Shown: positions 16,864 to 26,049 of the stretch, piece by piece
Position numbering within the stretch: the first letter of the stretch is position 1
Layout of the letters: each line of letters begins with the position of its first letter
DNA from: an uncultured Myxococcales bacterium
GTDB lineage: Bacteria > Myxococcota > Myxococcia > Myxococcales > Myxococcaceae
Direction: 5' to 3'
NCBI GenBank assembly: GCA_937980205.1
Contig: CALJKW010000050.1
Location: 1-64,000, forward strand
DNA length: 64,000 bases
The notes under the pieces: model-generated
What the model was told of the DNA's origin: nothing
Seen by the model: only the letters and a program-made list of their open reading frames with translations
Database searches by the model: none
Made by a program: the position numbers and the translations under genes

Positions 16864-16920
16864 CGGTTCAGCTTCCGCAATCTGCCGGGCGAGTACTGGC
16901 ACTACGATTACGCCGGCTGA
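16864..16920 (+). pseudogene. Relic of an M15 peptidase C terminus
   Basis: The frame ending in TGA at 16918 reads RFSFRNLPGEYWHYDYAG, nearly identical to the last 18 residues of the intact peptidase at 44,425-45,120 (RFGFRNLPSEYWHYDYVG). Nothing upstream continues the frame as an M15 protein. It is a fragment of a lost or recombined paralog. Confidence 0.8.
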
Positions 16921-16926
16921 GCGCCG

Positions 16927-19365
16927 TCAGCGGACGACCTGCACGGCGTGCTGGCCAGTGTTGGGGACGAAGCCCAGCTGGCCGTATTGGTTGTTCCCGA
17001 AGCAGTCGACTTCTCCGCTCACGTAGCGCACGCACGCGTTCGCTCCCCAGCCTCCGGAGCCGAGTTCGAGATCTGCGATCGGTTGGCTGACGGCGATGTC
17101 CGTGACGGGACCGACGCCCTCCCAGCACTGCAGCCCATTCTGGCCAGAGACGGCGCAGCGAAAGCCATCGGCCGCACGGAGGAGGCGAATCGGTGCGCGC
17201 ACCCCGGTGATGCGGACGGCGGGGATGCCTCCGTCGGGGCCTGCCGGCGCGTTGGTCCAACACCAGACTTCGGTGCCGACGATCGCACAGCCGTCCCGAT
17301 CCGCTTCGGTCACGAAAGCTGCCGGCCCAGGGAGCAGGACGCGGCGCTCGACGGTTGGGCCGAACATGCAGCTGACCCCGCCGTCTCTCTGAAGGCGGCA
17401 GCCGATGGGGCACTCGTCCGCGGGCGCGACGTCGTTCGCGCGGACCTCGAGCATTCCGTTGGTCTGCACGCACATGAGACGGCCCGTTCGATCAACCGCA
17501 CATTGAGCGGTGCGACACAACCGAACGATCTCTCCGGTCATGAATCGCACGGCCTCTCCATGGCGCCAGCACCAGAGCCCGCCTGCGAGCAGGAGGCACT
17601 GACGCCCGACGTGCGTCGCACCGGGCCAATGCCCCAGCGAAACCAGGCTCGAGTCGTTCACCGTCGTGGACACCTGCCGGCGACCACCATCGGGATTCGC
17701 ACCGATGGAGCCTGTGCCGAACAGCTCTTCCCCGCGTAGGGCGAGGACCTCGCCAAAGCCGACAGCGATCGAGGAAAAGCCGGCATCGCCCAGGCGAATG
17801 AGCCCCTCGGGCTCAGTGCCCCGGTCGCTGGTCTCACCGTTGATGTTGTCTCCCCAGCAGGTCAGCCGCCCCGCGTCGGAAACGCCGCAGATGGCGCTGC
17901 CGCCGCTCGTCAGTCCGACGAACGGCTCCGGCCATGCCATTGCGGAACCACTGTCCGGAATCCAGTGAACGGCGCAGTGCAAGCTGCCGGCAGCGCCCCA
18001 GCAGATCCGGTAGTCCATCAGGCTGCCAACCGCGGTGGCGCCGGCATCTGTCAGAACCAGCCCCGCCGAGGTCTGCACGCGTCCGCCCGGAAGCAGCGCC
18101 GCCCAGGTGAAGTCGTACGGAGAGAAGGTCACGTCGAGGGGTGCGAGCCCGGCGAAGATCTGCCGCGTGCCGCCAGCGCACATGATGCCCCCGTCTGCGT
18201 GCTGCACGCACAGCTCGGGAAAGAGGCGGACGACGTCCTCGGCGTACGTGGAGAAACCGGGGTTCGGCGGGCGCACCATGGTCGCTCTGCGATTTGCGTC
18301 CAGCGCGAGCCAGCCGTAGCGCTCGCTGCGCACGTCGCCGAGCGGTCCGAGCCCAGCGCCGGCCTGCACGAAGGGATCGGTCGGGCCAACGGTTCCGGCG
18401 GTGGTGAGCCAGTGCGGTCGGGTCTGGTCACAGATCGGCGCCTTCACCTGGCTCGCGCCGGCGACGAAGTCGGGGGAGACGACCCGGCCGGCACGGCCCA
18501 ACGCTTTGCCTGCCCCCCAGCACCGCAGCTTGCCGCTGACGGTCGAGCCGCAGGTGTAGCTCGCGGCTGCGCAGGCGGCCGTATAGCGGCAGTCCACCGC
18601 GGCATTCGGCGTCGTGCGCTCGACACACTCGCCGCCGATGCAGACCTTCGCCATCGCGCAGCTCGCGGAGCCGCAGAGCGTGCCGTCAGCGACGAGGTCG
18701 TCGTTCACGCAGCCCCGCTGACGATCGCAGCGCGCGACGCGGCAAGCGTCGGTCACGGGGCATTCCAAGGGCACGTGCATGCAACCCGCGTCCAGCGCAC
18801 AGGCGTCGACGGTGCAGGCATCTCCGTCGTCGCATGTGGCGAAGAGGCCGACGCAGGTTCCCGCGCTGCATCGACCTGCTTCGAGGCAGGCGGTCGAGCA
18901 GGGCAGGTCGTCTGGGAGCACCGTATTCCGGCAGAGGCCAGCGTCATCATCGAAGACGGTGCCACGGCACGCGTCGAGAGCTGGGCAGGCGTCGACGCCG
19001 GTTGCGTGCACACGCACCGTGCGCATGAGCTCGCCCGAGCCGAGTGTCAGCACGCCTTCGACGAGCCCGAGAATTGAGGGGCGAATCGAGATGCGAACAT
19101 CACGCGTGCCACCCGCGGGGAGCTGGAGGTCCGGAGTGTCCACCTCGAACGGCGGCGTGACGGTCGCGGCCACTCGCAGCGCGCCGCGGCCGATGCTGGT
19201 GACGCGAATGGGACGCTGCCGCTGCTCGCCGACCGGCACGTTGCCGAGGTCCAGCTGAGGAGGAGCGAGGAAGCCCTGTTCGAGCGGCTCGAGCGACGGG
19301 CCGCAGCGGCAGCCGGCGGCCGCTGCAACACCGACGCTGAAGAGCAGCGCCGCTCGGAAGCGCAT
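16927..19365 (-). CDS. Lipoprotein with Hydin-like N-terminal domain, Cys-rich stalk and RCC1-type propeller
   Basis: 812 residues. Lipobox AAAGC puts the lipidated Cys at 19. Residues about 25-125 form an ASPM/SPD-2/Hydin-like immunoglobulin domain (LDLGNVPVGEQRQRPIRV). A Cys-rich stalk (about 130-270) follows, with repeated C-x(n)-DAC/DGDAC motifs. The rest contains repeated CWG and GNNQYGQLG motifs of an RCC1/BLIP-II type beta-propeller. It is a surface- or periplasm-exposed binding protein; ligand unknown. Both of its flanks hold relic gene ends (16,864 and 19,417). Confidence 0.78.
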   Translation of the reverse strand: MRFRAALLFSVGVAAAAGCRCGPSLEPLEQGFLAPPQLDLGNVPVGEQRQRPIRVTSIGRGALRVAATVTPPFEVDTPDLQLPAGGTRDVRISIRPSILGLVEGVLTLGSGELMRTVRVHATGVDACPALDACRGTVFDDDAGLCRNTVLPDDLPCSTACLEAGRCSAGTCVGLFATCDDGDACTVDACALDAGCMHVPLECPVTDACRVARCDRQRGCVNDDLVADGTLCGSASCAMAKVCIGGECVERTTPNAAVDCRYTAACAAASYTCGSTVSGKLRCWGAGKALGRAGRVVSPDFVAGASQVKAPICDQTRPHWLTTAGTVGPTDPFVQAGAGLGPLGDVRSERYGWLALDANRRATMVRPPNPGFSTYAEDVVRLFPELCVQHADGGIMCAGGTRQIFAGLAPLDVTFSPYDFTWAALLPGGRVQTSAGLVLTDAGATAVGSLMDYRICWGAAGSLHCAVHWIPDSGSAMAWPEPFVGLTSGGSAICGVSDAGRLTCWGDNINGETSDRGTEPEGLIRLGDAGFSSIAVGFGEVLALRGEELFGTGSIGANPDGGRRQVSTTVNDSSLVSLGHWPGATHVGRQCLLLAGGLWCWRHGEAVRFMTGEIVRLCRTAQCAVDRTGRLMCVQTNGMLEVRANDVAPADECPIGCRLQRDGGVSCMFGPTVERRVLLPGPAAFVTEADRDGCAIVGTEVWCWTNAPAGPDGGIPAVRITGVRAPIRLLRAADGFRCAVSGQNGLQCWEGVGPVTDIAVSQPIADLELGSGGWGANACVRYVSGEVDCFGNNQYGQLGFVPNTGQHAVQVVR

Positions 19366-19416
19366 GGCGCCCCATACCAGTCAACGCGGCTGCGCGTCTG
19401 CCGGCTCCGCCGGCGC

Positions 19417-19567
19417 CTGGGCTGGTACGACACGCCGAAAGGGAACGCTGAGGGCGAGCGCCCCGGAGGACGAGCTCGAGCGCGACGGCATCGACCCCGC
19501 CGCGGAGCCGAAGTCGGCGTCGGGCGCCGTGCGCGGCGTGGGCGTCCGAGTGTCCGGCTCGCGATAG
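19417..19567 (+). pseudogene. Relic of a multicopper oxidase C terminus, frameshifted
   Basis: One frame reads LGWYDTPKGN (from 19,417); another, from 19,466, reads EDELERDGIDPAAEP and SGAVRGVGV. Together they match the tail of the intact oxidase at 62,193-63,608 (PGWYENPKGT, ELKRDGIDPASDP, GAVRGVGV), with a frameshift between. No upstream copper-binding region is present, so this is a decayed remnant. Confidence 0.78.
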
Positions 19568-20374
19568 TCAGAGCGGCAGGCCGACTCGCTGCAGCCCTGG
19601 GACGATGAAGCGCTGGAGCGCCTCGTTCACCACGTCGGTCTCGACGTCGGGTGGACAGCACCCGAGCCGTGCGTCGGCCAGCCTCTGGCGCAGCCGCCGC
19701 TCGCTCTTGAGCGCGGCTCCGCTGAGGCCGTCGGTGCACAGTGATCGGTAGGCGGCCTCGACCGTCGGGGCCGCGATCTCCACGAGCCTGCGCTTTTCCT
19801 GCTTGCGCAGAGGCTTGACCGCGCGCTCGAGCGCGGCCCAGGTGAACGCGACGTGGACGTTCTCGTCCTTGAGCGTGCGGGTGACGATCGCCTTGAGCTG
19901 AGGCGGCTCCGTGTACTTCAGCCGAGCGGAGATGAGCGCGCGCGACAACGTCTCGCCGACCGCGCCACCGGCGACGAGCCAGCCGGCGAGCCCGAGCTCA
20001 CTCGGCTGCGAGAGCGCGGCGGGGTCGTAGGCGAAGTGCGGCGGGACCTGCGCCTCGTAGCCTCCGAACGCCTCGGCGACGTCCCGCGAGAGGCGCGTGT
20101 GGAGCGCCTCATCTTGAAGGATGCCGGCGGCCGCCTGGCTCTCGGTGAGCGGCGCCGCTTCGCCGACGGAGCGCAACAACACCTGCGAGAGGATGGGCAG
20201 CGCGGCGTATTCGCTCCACGCGCGCTGGCTCCAGAAGAGCGCGGCGTCGCGGCGAAGCGATTTGCGAACGACTGGCAGCGCGTCGAGTGGATAGCGCGCG
20301 AGGAGCCGTCCGCTCAGCGCCGCCTCGACCTTGGCCACCGGGGCGGCGGCATCGTCGAGGCGGATTCGGGTCAT
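19568..20374 (-). CDS. Ferritin-like di-iron fold protein
   Basis: 268 residues, soluble, all-helical. Two ExxH motifs typical of di-iron four-helix proteins are visible: DEALHTRL (about residues 89-96) and DENVHVAF (about 168-175), with further Glu in the first helix. It may be an oxygenase or hydroxylase-like protein, but the substrate cannot be told. It lies downstream of two small genes on the same strand. Confidence 0.65.
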   Translation of the reverse strand: MTRIRLDDAAAPVAKVEAALSGRLLARYPLDALPVVRKSLRRDAALFWSQRAWSEYAALPILSQVLLRSVGEAAPLTESQAAAGILQDEALHTRLSRDVAEAFGGYEAQVPPHFAYDPAALSQPSELGLAGWLVAGGAVGETLSRALISARLKYTEPPQLKAIVTRTLKDENVHVAFTWAALERAVKPLRKQEKRRLVEIAAPTVEAAYRSLCTDGLSGAALKSERRLRQRLADARLGCCPPDVETDVVNEALQRFIVPGLQRVGLPL

Positions 20375-20389
20375 CGACGGCGGATGTTG

Positions 20390-20557
20390 TCAGGGAGCTC
20401 GCCGCGCCTCAACGCCGGCCGGCGCCGGCGAGAAGCCGTCCTTCACCACCTTCACCACGAGGGGCCGGCGAGGCGCCGGCTTCTTCCGCTCGGGTTTGAC
20501 GTAGCCGGGCACGCAGCGCGCGAGGATGTCGTCAACCAGGTTCTCGACGTCGTCCAT
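20390..20557 (-). CDS. Small basic protein, hypothetical
   Basis: 55 residues from ATG 20557, 5 bp after the stop of the preceding gene. Sequence starts MDDVENLVDDILARCVPGYV and continues into a Lys/Arg/Pro-rich stretch. Too short for domain calls. Close spacing on both sides suggests a small operon with 20,563-20,910. Confidence 0.5.
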   Translation of the reverse strand: MDDVENLVDDILARCVPGYVKPERKKPAPRRPLVVKVVKDGFSPAPAGVEARRAP

Positions 20558-20562
20558 GAGCG

Positions 20563-20910
20563 TCAGCCCATCACCATCGGCGGCTGCGCGACGCCGTCGA
20601 ACTGGGTCTTCAAGCCGAGCTTGGCCGCCGCCTTCTCGAAGAGCGTGACGCCGCCGGGCTGAATGTAGAGGCCACCGACGGAGGCGAACTCCTTGTCGAC
20701 GCGACCCGCGATCGCCCGGAGTACCGACTTCTGCTGCGACACCGGCAGCTTCTTGATCTCGGCGAGGATCTTCCGGGACTCGGCGGCGCCCAGCACGGTC
20801 CGCGTCGTCCACTCCTGCATCGTCCAACCGGAGAAGGCCTTGTTGTCGTTGCGGCTGACGTTGAACTTCTGGATCAGGTTGGTGGCGGTAGTGGTCGGCG
20901 AGATGGCCAT
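20563..20910 (-). CDS. Hypothetical protein
   Basis: 115 residues from ATG 20910, chosen for the AAGGAG ribosome site just upstream. Soluble; helices around residues 20-75 (MQEWTTRTVLGAAESRKILA, then AEIKKLPVSQQKSVLRAIAG) and a C-terminal beta/turn part (GGLYIQPGGVTLF). Not recognised. Appears to be the first gene of a short leftward unit. Confidence 0.6.
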   Translation of the reverse strand: MAISPTTTATNLIQKFNVSRNDNKAFSGWTMQEWTTRTVLGAAESRKILAEIKKLPVSQQKSVLRAIAGRVDKEFASVGGLYIQPGGVTLFEKAAAKLGLKTQFDGVAQPPMVMG

Positions 20911-21033
20911 GGCGCGCTCCTTGGGATGCGAGTGGGTTGATGTGGTTGTCGGGCCCACTCGCGCCGAGTTGCGTCACCCTGCAGCCAAAATCGCAGCGCT
21001 TCCGAGTTCTTACGAGCTGAGAGATCTGGGCCC

Positions 21034-22458
21034 TCAAGGCGATGCAGCGACCTCGAGCGTCGTCATCATCCCCGCTTCCGCGTGCTCGAGGATGTGGCAG
21101 TGCATCATCCATCGACCTTCGTCGAGTGGGACCACGCCGATGTCGATCGACTCCTTCGGATGGATCAGTGCCGTGTCGCGGAAGAACGGCTCGTCGACGC
21201 TGCGGCCGTCGCGCGCGAGGAGGCGGAAGAACATGCCGTGCAGGTGAATCGGGTGCAGGCGGTACGACGCGTTCGTGAAGCGCAGCCGCACGAAGCGGCC
21301 GAGCGGTAGCTTCAGCGCTGCCTCGTGGTGCGCGTGGGCCTCGTGTCCAGCGAAGGCCTTGCCGTCGATGGTCCACTCGATGCCGAACTGTCCGCCCTGG
21401 CGCGCGTCGAGACGGAAGTCGTGAAAGAGCGGAGCGCGCGCCCAGTCGCTCCACGCGGGCACCTTCTCCTTCGTCGGTGAGGGGAAGGCAGGCCGAGGGT
21501 CGGCGACTCCGTCGACGAGGATCGTGGCGAGCCGGTTGGGCCGGCGCTCGACGAAGCGGTCGAACAGCTCGATCGGGCCGCTGGACGGCTGATCGAAGCG
21601 CAGCTCGACGTCGAGGCGATTGCCCGGCGCGAGCTCGAAGCCCTCCGCGGGCAGAGGCTTGCGCGTGTAGTTGCCGTCGACGGCGATGACGCGAGCGTCG
21701 AGGCCTGCGAAGTCCGGCTTGAAGACGCGGCCGTTTGCCGAGTTGAGCAGGCGCAGCCGCACCCGCTCGCCGGACTTCACGCGCAGCACGGTGTCGCTGC
21801 GGCCGTTGACCGTCACGAGGCCTCCCCAGCGGCCGTCGTGCGCGAGGTCGTGTCGCGTATTGAACTCGCCGTGGACCTGGCCGTCGCCGTCGAGCAGCCA
21901 GTCGTCGAGCACCCATGCGACGTCCTGGTCGTAAGGCGGCGGCTTCGCGTCCTCGACGATCAGCACGCCATAAAGGCCACGCTCGACCTGCTCGCTGGAG
22001 CGCAGGTGCGGGTGAAACCAGAACGTCCCGGCCTCCTTCGGCGCGAACTCGTAGACGAACTCGCCGCCCGGTTCGACCGGCGGCTGCGTGAGGTACGGGA
22101 CGCCGTCCATCGCGTTGGGCACGCGGACTCCGTGCCAGTGGACCGTCGTCGGCTGCGGCAGCCGGTTGCGGAAGCGCACGCGGAGCGTCTCACCGAGCTT
22201 CACGCGGAACGTGGGGCCCGGCACCGTGCCGTTGTAGGCCCACACGCGCGTGCGCGGTGCGCCCTCGTAGAGTGAGGTTTCGCTCTCGGCAGCCTCGAGG
22301 TCGTACTCGCGGACGCGGCCGCCGCTCGGAGCTTCCGCTGCGAGCGAGCCCTGAAACTCGGCGAGCAGCCGCGACTCGGCAGACTCAGCGGGTGTGTCGC
22401 GGGTGCAACCGGCGAGCGTGAAGAGCGTGAGGGCGAGCGGAAGACGCGGATCGATCAC
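21034..22458 (-). CDS. Multicopper oxidase, lipoprotein (CueO/CopA-like)
   Basis: 474 residues. Lipobox TLAGC (Cys18) anchors it in the envelope. All four copper-ligand motifs are present: HWHG (107-110), FHPH (about 147-150), HPIHLHG (near 400) and HCHILEHAEAGM (453-464), the type 1 site with axial Met. Three cupredoxin domains and typical length fit a laccase-type cuprous or phenol oxidase. No Met-rich insert like that of CueO is seen. Divergent in sequence from the oxidases at 28.3 and 32.5 kb. Confidence 0.9.
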   Translation of the reverse strand: MIDPRLPLALTLFTLAGCTRDTPAESAESRLLAEFQGSLAAEAPSGGRVREYDLEAAESETSLYEGAPRTRVWAYNGTVPGPTFRVKLGETLRVRFRNRLPQPTTVHWHGVRVPNAMDGVPYLTQPPVEPGGEFVYEFAPKEAGTFWFHPHLRSSEQVERGLYGVLIVEDAKPPPYDQDVAWVLDDWLLDGDGQVHGEFNTRHDLAHDGRWGGLVTVNGRSDTVLRVKSGERVRLRLLNSANGRVFKPDFAGLDARVIAVDGNYTRKPLPAEGFELAPGNRLDVELRFDQPSSGPIELFDRFVERRPNRLATILVDGVADPRPAFPSPTKEKVPAWSDWARAPLFHDFRLDARQGGQFGIEWTIDGKAFAGHEAHAHHEAALKLPLGRFVRLRFTNASYRLHPIHLHGMFFRLLARDGRSVDEPFFRDTALIHPKESIDIGVVPLDEGRWMMHCHILEHAEAGMMTTLEVAASP

Positions 22459-22503
22459 TTCGATCCGTTCTAGGCGCGAATCGCTGCAGCGTGACGCGGC
22501 TCT

Positions 22504-23088
22504 TTAGAAGGCGACGTGCACGTGGTTGCGGTGGCCGCCGATGGGGCCGGTCTGCCTGCCGCGCTTGATGCCGCCGATGGGATCGTGGAACAGCTCGGTC
22601 GGGTTGAGCTGGGCCATCTCGCGGTAGAACTGCCGCATCGCCGTGGGGCTGCCGGCGACGTCGACGGCGCGACCGACGTAGTGAAAGGACCTCGGCGCGT
22701 GTCGGCCGCCGGTCGTCGAGGTGATGCGCAGGCCGAGCTCGCGGGCGCGGCGCATCGCGTAGTCGAGCTTCTGGCGATTGCTGCCGTTGACGGGCCGGGT
22801 CCCTGCCGGAGCAGTGCTGCCAGGAGCGGGCTCGAACGTGTCCGAGTTGAGCTGCAGCACGCGCTGCGTGTCCGGTCCCGCGATGCCGTCGACGCCGATG
22901 CCGCGCTGCTGCTGCAGCTGCCGAACTGCGGCCGCGGTGCGACGTCCGTAGATGCCGTCACTGGCGCCGGGATCCAGCCCCGCGCTGCGAAGCGCGTCCT
23001 GCAGGCGCGACACGTCGTTGCCGCGCGCGCCGAGGGTCAACAGCCGGTGCATCCGCCGAGGAGAAACCGTCGAGGTGAACGAGGGCAT
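22504..23088 (-). CDS. Peptidoglycan-binding plus M15-type D,D-carboxypeptidase-like enzyme, no signal peptide
   Basis: 194 residues from ATG 23088. Residues 16-80 are a PG_binding_1 domain (LTLGARGNDVSRLQDALRSA, then DGIYGRRTAAAVRQLQ). The C-terminal part has zinc ligands of the M15 peptidase family: SFHYVGRAVDVAG and the terminal HRNHVHVAF. No Sec signal, Tat motif or lipobox is visible at either possible Met start, so the export route is unclear; phage endolysins share this build. It lies beside the multicopper oxidase gene. Confidence 0.82.
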   Translation of the reverse strand: MPSFTSTVSPRRMHRLLTLGARGNDVSRLQDALRSAGLDPGASDGIYGRRTAAAVRQLQQQRGIGVDGIAGPDTQRVLQLNSDTFEPAPGSTAPAGTRPVNGSNRQKLDYAMRRARELGLRITSTTGGRHAPRSFHYVGRAVDVAGSPTAMRQFYREMAQLNPTELFHDPIGGIKRGRQTGPIGGHRNHVHVAF

Positions 23089-23267
23089 GCCCGAGAGCCG
23101 TTGCAGCGCCTGGGCCAGACCTCCGTCAGAGGGAGGCCTGTGGCCTGGCTGTCCGCACCCAGCACGAGAACGACGTCGCGTTCGCTTCAAGCGCACGCTC
23201 CCGGCGTCAGCTGCCTTTACGAAGCCGTTTCGCCTCCCGAAATCTGAGAATGCGAACGCCGCCGTGG

Positions 23268-24083
23268 TCAGTTCACCGGGACGAAGTGGGTTACGTAGAA
23301 CGTGACGTTCGTCTCGGGCTTCAGCTCGGCGGTGAGCGCGAGGCTCGTCCAGCGCGAGCGACCGTCGTTCCACGTCGCCTGTCCGGCAGCGGGATCGGTG
23401 AGGAGCAGATAGCCGTCGGTGCCTCCCGCGCCGCCGCCGAGGCTTCGCCACGCCGTGACCGAGAGCTTGCTCCCGGCGGGAAGTGTCAGCGGATCCCACG
23501 TGAGCTGCGTCGGCGGAGCAGACAGCGCGGCGCGTGGGGCCGGCGCGGTGAGCTTCGGCAGTACTGACGGCAGCGCGAACGAGCGCCGCAGAATGACGCC
23601 TTGCCCCGCACGCACGACCTCGACGACGAGGTGCCGCCCCGGCTCGATGGAGATCGCGGGATCTCCGGGCCGGGTCGTCCAAAAATACTCTTCGCCCGGA
23701 TCGGTGAGCTTGCCGACGGCGCAGCCGTTGAAGAACAGCGAAAGCTCGGTGTGCGGCGGGTCATTCATGGCGGCAGGCTTCAGCCCGAGACGGATCTGGC
23801 TGCCGGTGGTGAGCGAGCCGGTGAGATCAGAGCCGGGCGCCACGAGGGAGGTCGTGCCGTAGTCGAGCGAGAGGCCGCGGCCGGTGATGCTTGCCGGCGC
23901 AGTCATCGCGCCGCCGGCTGTGCAGGGCATCGGGTTCTCCACGGCAGCGCCGCCCCCGGAACCTCCGGAGCCCCCAGAGCCGCCAGCGCCACCGCCGGCC
24001 GCAGAGCCGCCGCCGGTGCCTCCGCCGACCGCGGGGCCACAGGCAGCAAGACAGAGCATGAGCGCCTTCAGGAGTTGTCGCAT
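23268..24083 (-). CDS. Lipoprotein with Gly/Ser linker
   Basis: 271 residues. Lipobox CLAAC (Cys15) is followed by a low-complexity Gly/Ser/Ala linker to about residue 45, then a beta-rich domain with two halves ending in TFYVTHFVPVN. The low-complexity spacer holds the domain away from the membrane, as in many myxobacterial lipoproteins. Domain family not recognised. No operon partner is obvious. Confidence 0.65.
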   Translation of the reverse strand: MRQLLKALMLCLAACGPAVGGGTGGGSAAGGGAGGSGGSGGSGGGAAVENPMPCTAGGAMTAPASITGRGLSLDYGTTSLVAPGSDLTGSLTTGSQIRLGLKPAAMNDPPHTELSLFFNGCAVGKLTDPGEEYFWTTRPGDPAISIEPGRHLVVEVVRAGQGVILRRSFALPSVLPKLTAPAPRAALSAPPTQLTWDPLTLPAGSKLSVTAWRSLGGGAGGTDGYLLLTDPAAGQATWNDGRSRWTSLALTAELKPETNVTFYVTHFVPVN

Positions 24084-24161
24084 GCGGCACTCCTTAGGTC
24101 CCCGCGAACGTAAAGAGAATCCGTTCTTCGTTTACGCGCGCGTGAATGCGGCCTTTATGAC

Positions 24162-25802
24162 TCAGCGAACGCGGATGGCGTCCGCGATGACGACCTTCCC
24201 CGCCGTGGCCTGCCGCGAGAGCACCACGCGATTCCAACCCGCGGTGAAGTCGAAGCTGCCGACGACGCGCCAGGCGCCGCCGTTGAGCTGCTGGTTCACG
24301 CTCGCGTCCCCGACCCGGGTGCCCTGAGCGTTGAAGGCGGAGAACGGTGCGTTCGTCGCGCGGTTCGTGCCGGCGGTCCACCACGCCTCGACCGTCTTGC
24401 GCGCCGGAGCGTCGAGCTTGAACCAGAACGTCGCGCCGTCCGAGACGGTCGTGGTGTCGGCGAAGAAGTAGCCGGTGCCGAAGAAGCCCGACGCCGCGGC
24501 GGCGCTCACCCAGTTTGCGGACACCTGGATGTAGCCGCGCGACTGGTCGTTCCGCGAGTTGTTGCTGTCGACGACGATCTCGGCGCCAGCCGGAGGAGGC
24601 GTCGTAGGCGGCGTCGTCGACGGCGGAGGAGTGCTCGCCGCCGAGCCGCAGATGCTGTTGATGCGCGCGAGGTAGCTCGTCCACGGCCAGTTCCGACCCG
24701 GATCGACGCGGCTCGCCGGCTGGAGCTGGCCGTGACCCACGATGTGGTAGCGGTCGCGCGGGATGCCGCGGTCCTTCGTGATGTTGCAGACGAGGCGCGC
24801 CGAAGCCTCGAGCTGCGCCGCAGGGAAGGACGACTGCGACGCGAAGCCGGCGTGCTCGATGCCGATGCTGAAGTTGTTGATCGACGTTCCGTTGCGCGAG
24901 CACTCGGTCTGGCTGTTCAGGCTGCAGCTGTAGGAGGCGGATACGTGCCAGGCACGGTCGGACTCGCGTACGAGCTGCGAGACCTCGCTGCCCGTCGAGA
25001 CGACGTAGTGCGCGCTGACCTTGGCAGCAGCGCGCGTGAGCCAGCCCCAGCAACCGCTGTAGGCGCCTTCGCAGGTGTGGATGATCACCATCTTCGGCGC
25101 GACGCCGTTGCGGGAGTTGAAGTTCGGCGACGCGCGCCATACGGCCGGTGCGTAGTCCGGGCCGGCAGACAGCCGCTGCTGGAGGCTGGCCGTATCTTCG
25201 CCGGGGACTCGCAAGGTCAGCAGCTTGCCCTCGCGAGCGAGGGCGGCGGTCGGCGCGCCGACGCCCAGCTCGAGGGTGCCGAAGACGTCACGCCGCGCGA
25301 ACTCGGTGCGCGCGTCGGGATCTTCGATCCGCGCGTAGTCCTCGAGCACCGCGGCCCAGCCTTCGGCGTCGTTGCGGTCGATGCCGCGGGCGCGCGCGAG
25401 GTTGTCGAGCCAGGCGGCAGCGGCCATGACGTTCGCGCTCGCTTCCGTCTTCGCCTGCTCCTGGGTGACGCCCGCGAGCGTCGCGCCCTGCGTGAGCGCC
25501 TCGCCCCAGAGCGCCATGAGGCCGAAGCGCGCCTGCTGACCCTCGTGCTCGGCTTCTCCGACGACCATCTCGTAGCGTGTCTCGGCCCAGGCCAGAGACT
25601 TGAGCAGCGCTGGGGGCACGCTGAAGGTGGCGCCGGCCTGCTCGAAGAGGCGGTCGTAGGTCGGCGACGCCCGGAGCTGAGCCTCGGCCGATGCAGCGCC
25701 GCCGGTCTCGACGTCTTCCTGAGCGTCGACGGAGAGCTCCGCCTCGCCACAGCTCATCGCCAGTACCGCCGCCGCCAGGAACCTCGAGCTCCGGAACACC
25801 AT
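24162..25802 (-). CDS. Lipoprotein N-acetylmuramoyl-L-alanine amidase with lytic-transglycosylase-like and golvesin-like domains
   Basis: 546 residues. Lipobox LAMSC (Cys18). Residues about 50-180 resemble a lytic transglycosylase-like helical domain (VPPALLKSLAWAETRYE). The central Amidase_2 domain has zinc ligands in MVIIHTCEGAYSGCWGW, HIVGHGQLQ and DPGRNWPW, with GIEHAG in the middle. After a Pro/Thr linker (about 395-410) a C-terminal beta-sandwich (EIVVDSNNS, then WVSAAAASGFFGTGY) fits golvesin-C/xly wall-binding domains. It probably cleaves stem peptides from glycan strands at the cell envelope or on prey walls. Three domains in one lipoprotein is unusual. Confidence 0.78.
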   Translation of the reverse strand: MVFRSSRFLAAAVLAMSCGEAELSVDAQEDVETGGAASAEAQLRASPTYDRLFEQAGATFSVPPALLKSLAWAETRYEMVVGEAEHEGQQARFGLMALWGEALTQGATLAGVTQEQAKTEASANVMAAAAWLDNLARARGIDRNDAEGWAAVLEDYARIEDPDARTEFARRDVFGTLELGVGAPTAALAREGKLLTLRVPGEDTASLQQRLSAGPDYAPAVWRASPNFNSRNGVAPKMVIIHTCEGAYSGCWGWLTRAAAKVSAHYVVSTGSEVSQLVRESDRAWHVSASYSCSLNSQTECSRNGTSINNFSIGIEHAGFASQSSFPAAQLEASARLVCNITKDRGIPRDRYHIVGHGQLQPASRVDPGRNWPWTSYLARINSICGSAASTPPPSTTPPTTPPPAGAEIVVDSNNSRNDQSRGYIQVSANWVSAAAASGFFGTGYFFADTTTVSDGATFWFKLDAPARKTVEAWWTAGTNRATNAPFSAFNAQGTRVGDASVNQQLNGGAWRVVGSFDFTAGWNRVVLSRQATAGKVVIADAIRVR

Positions 25803-26049
25803 GTGTCGCCTCGCCGTGACACCCAGGTGAAACCCGCGCGACTCGGTGCCTGATCGCCGCGCGGGCCTCCACTAGGCACGCGGCGTTCCAACGAAGTTCT
25901 TCAGAGGGAGGGCGGGGTTCCGTGACGCTCTCAGGTGACGCCGAACCGGACAGCACACACGGTGCGCCGACGCCGCAGTGGCCTCGGTGCGCTGTCAGAA
26001 CCCTTTCGTGTCGCATGTTCTGCGACCTCGACGCTGACGCCTTCGGGTT

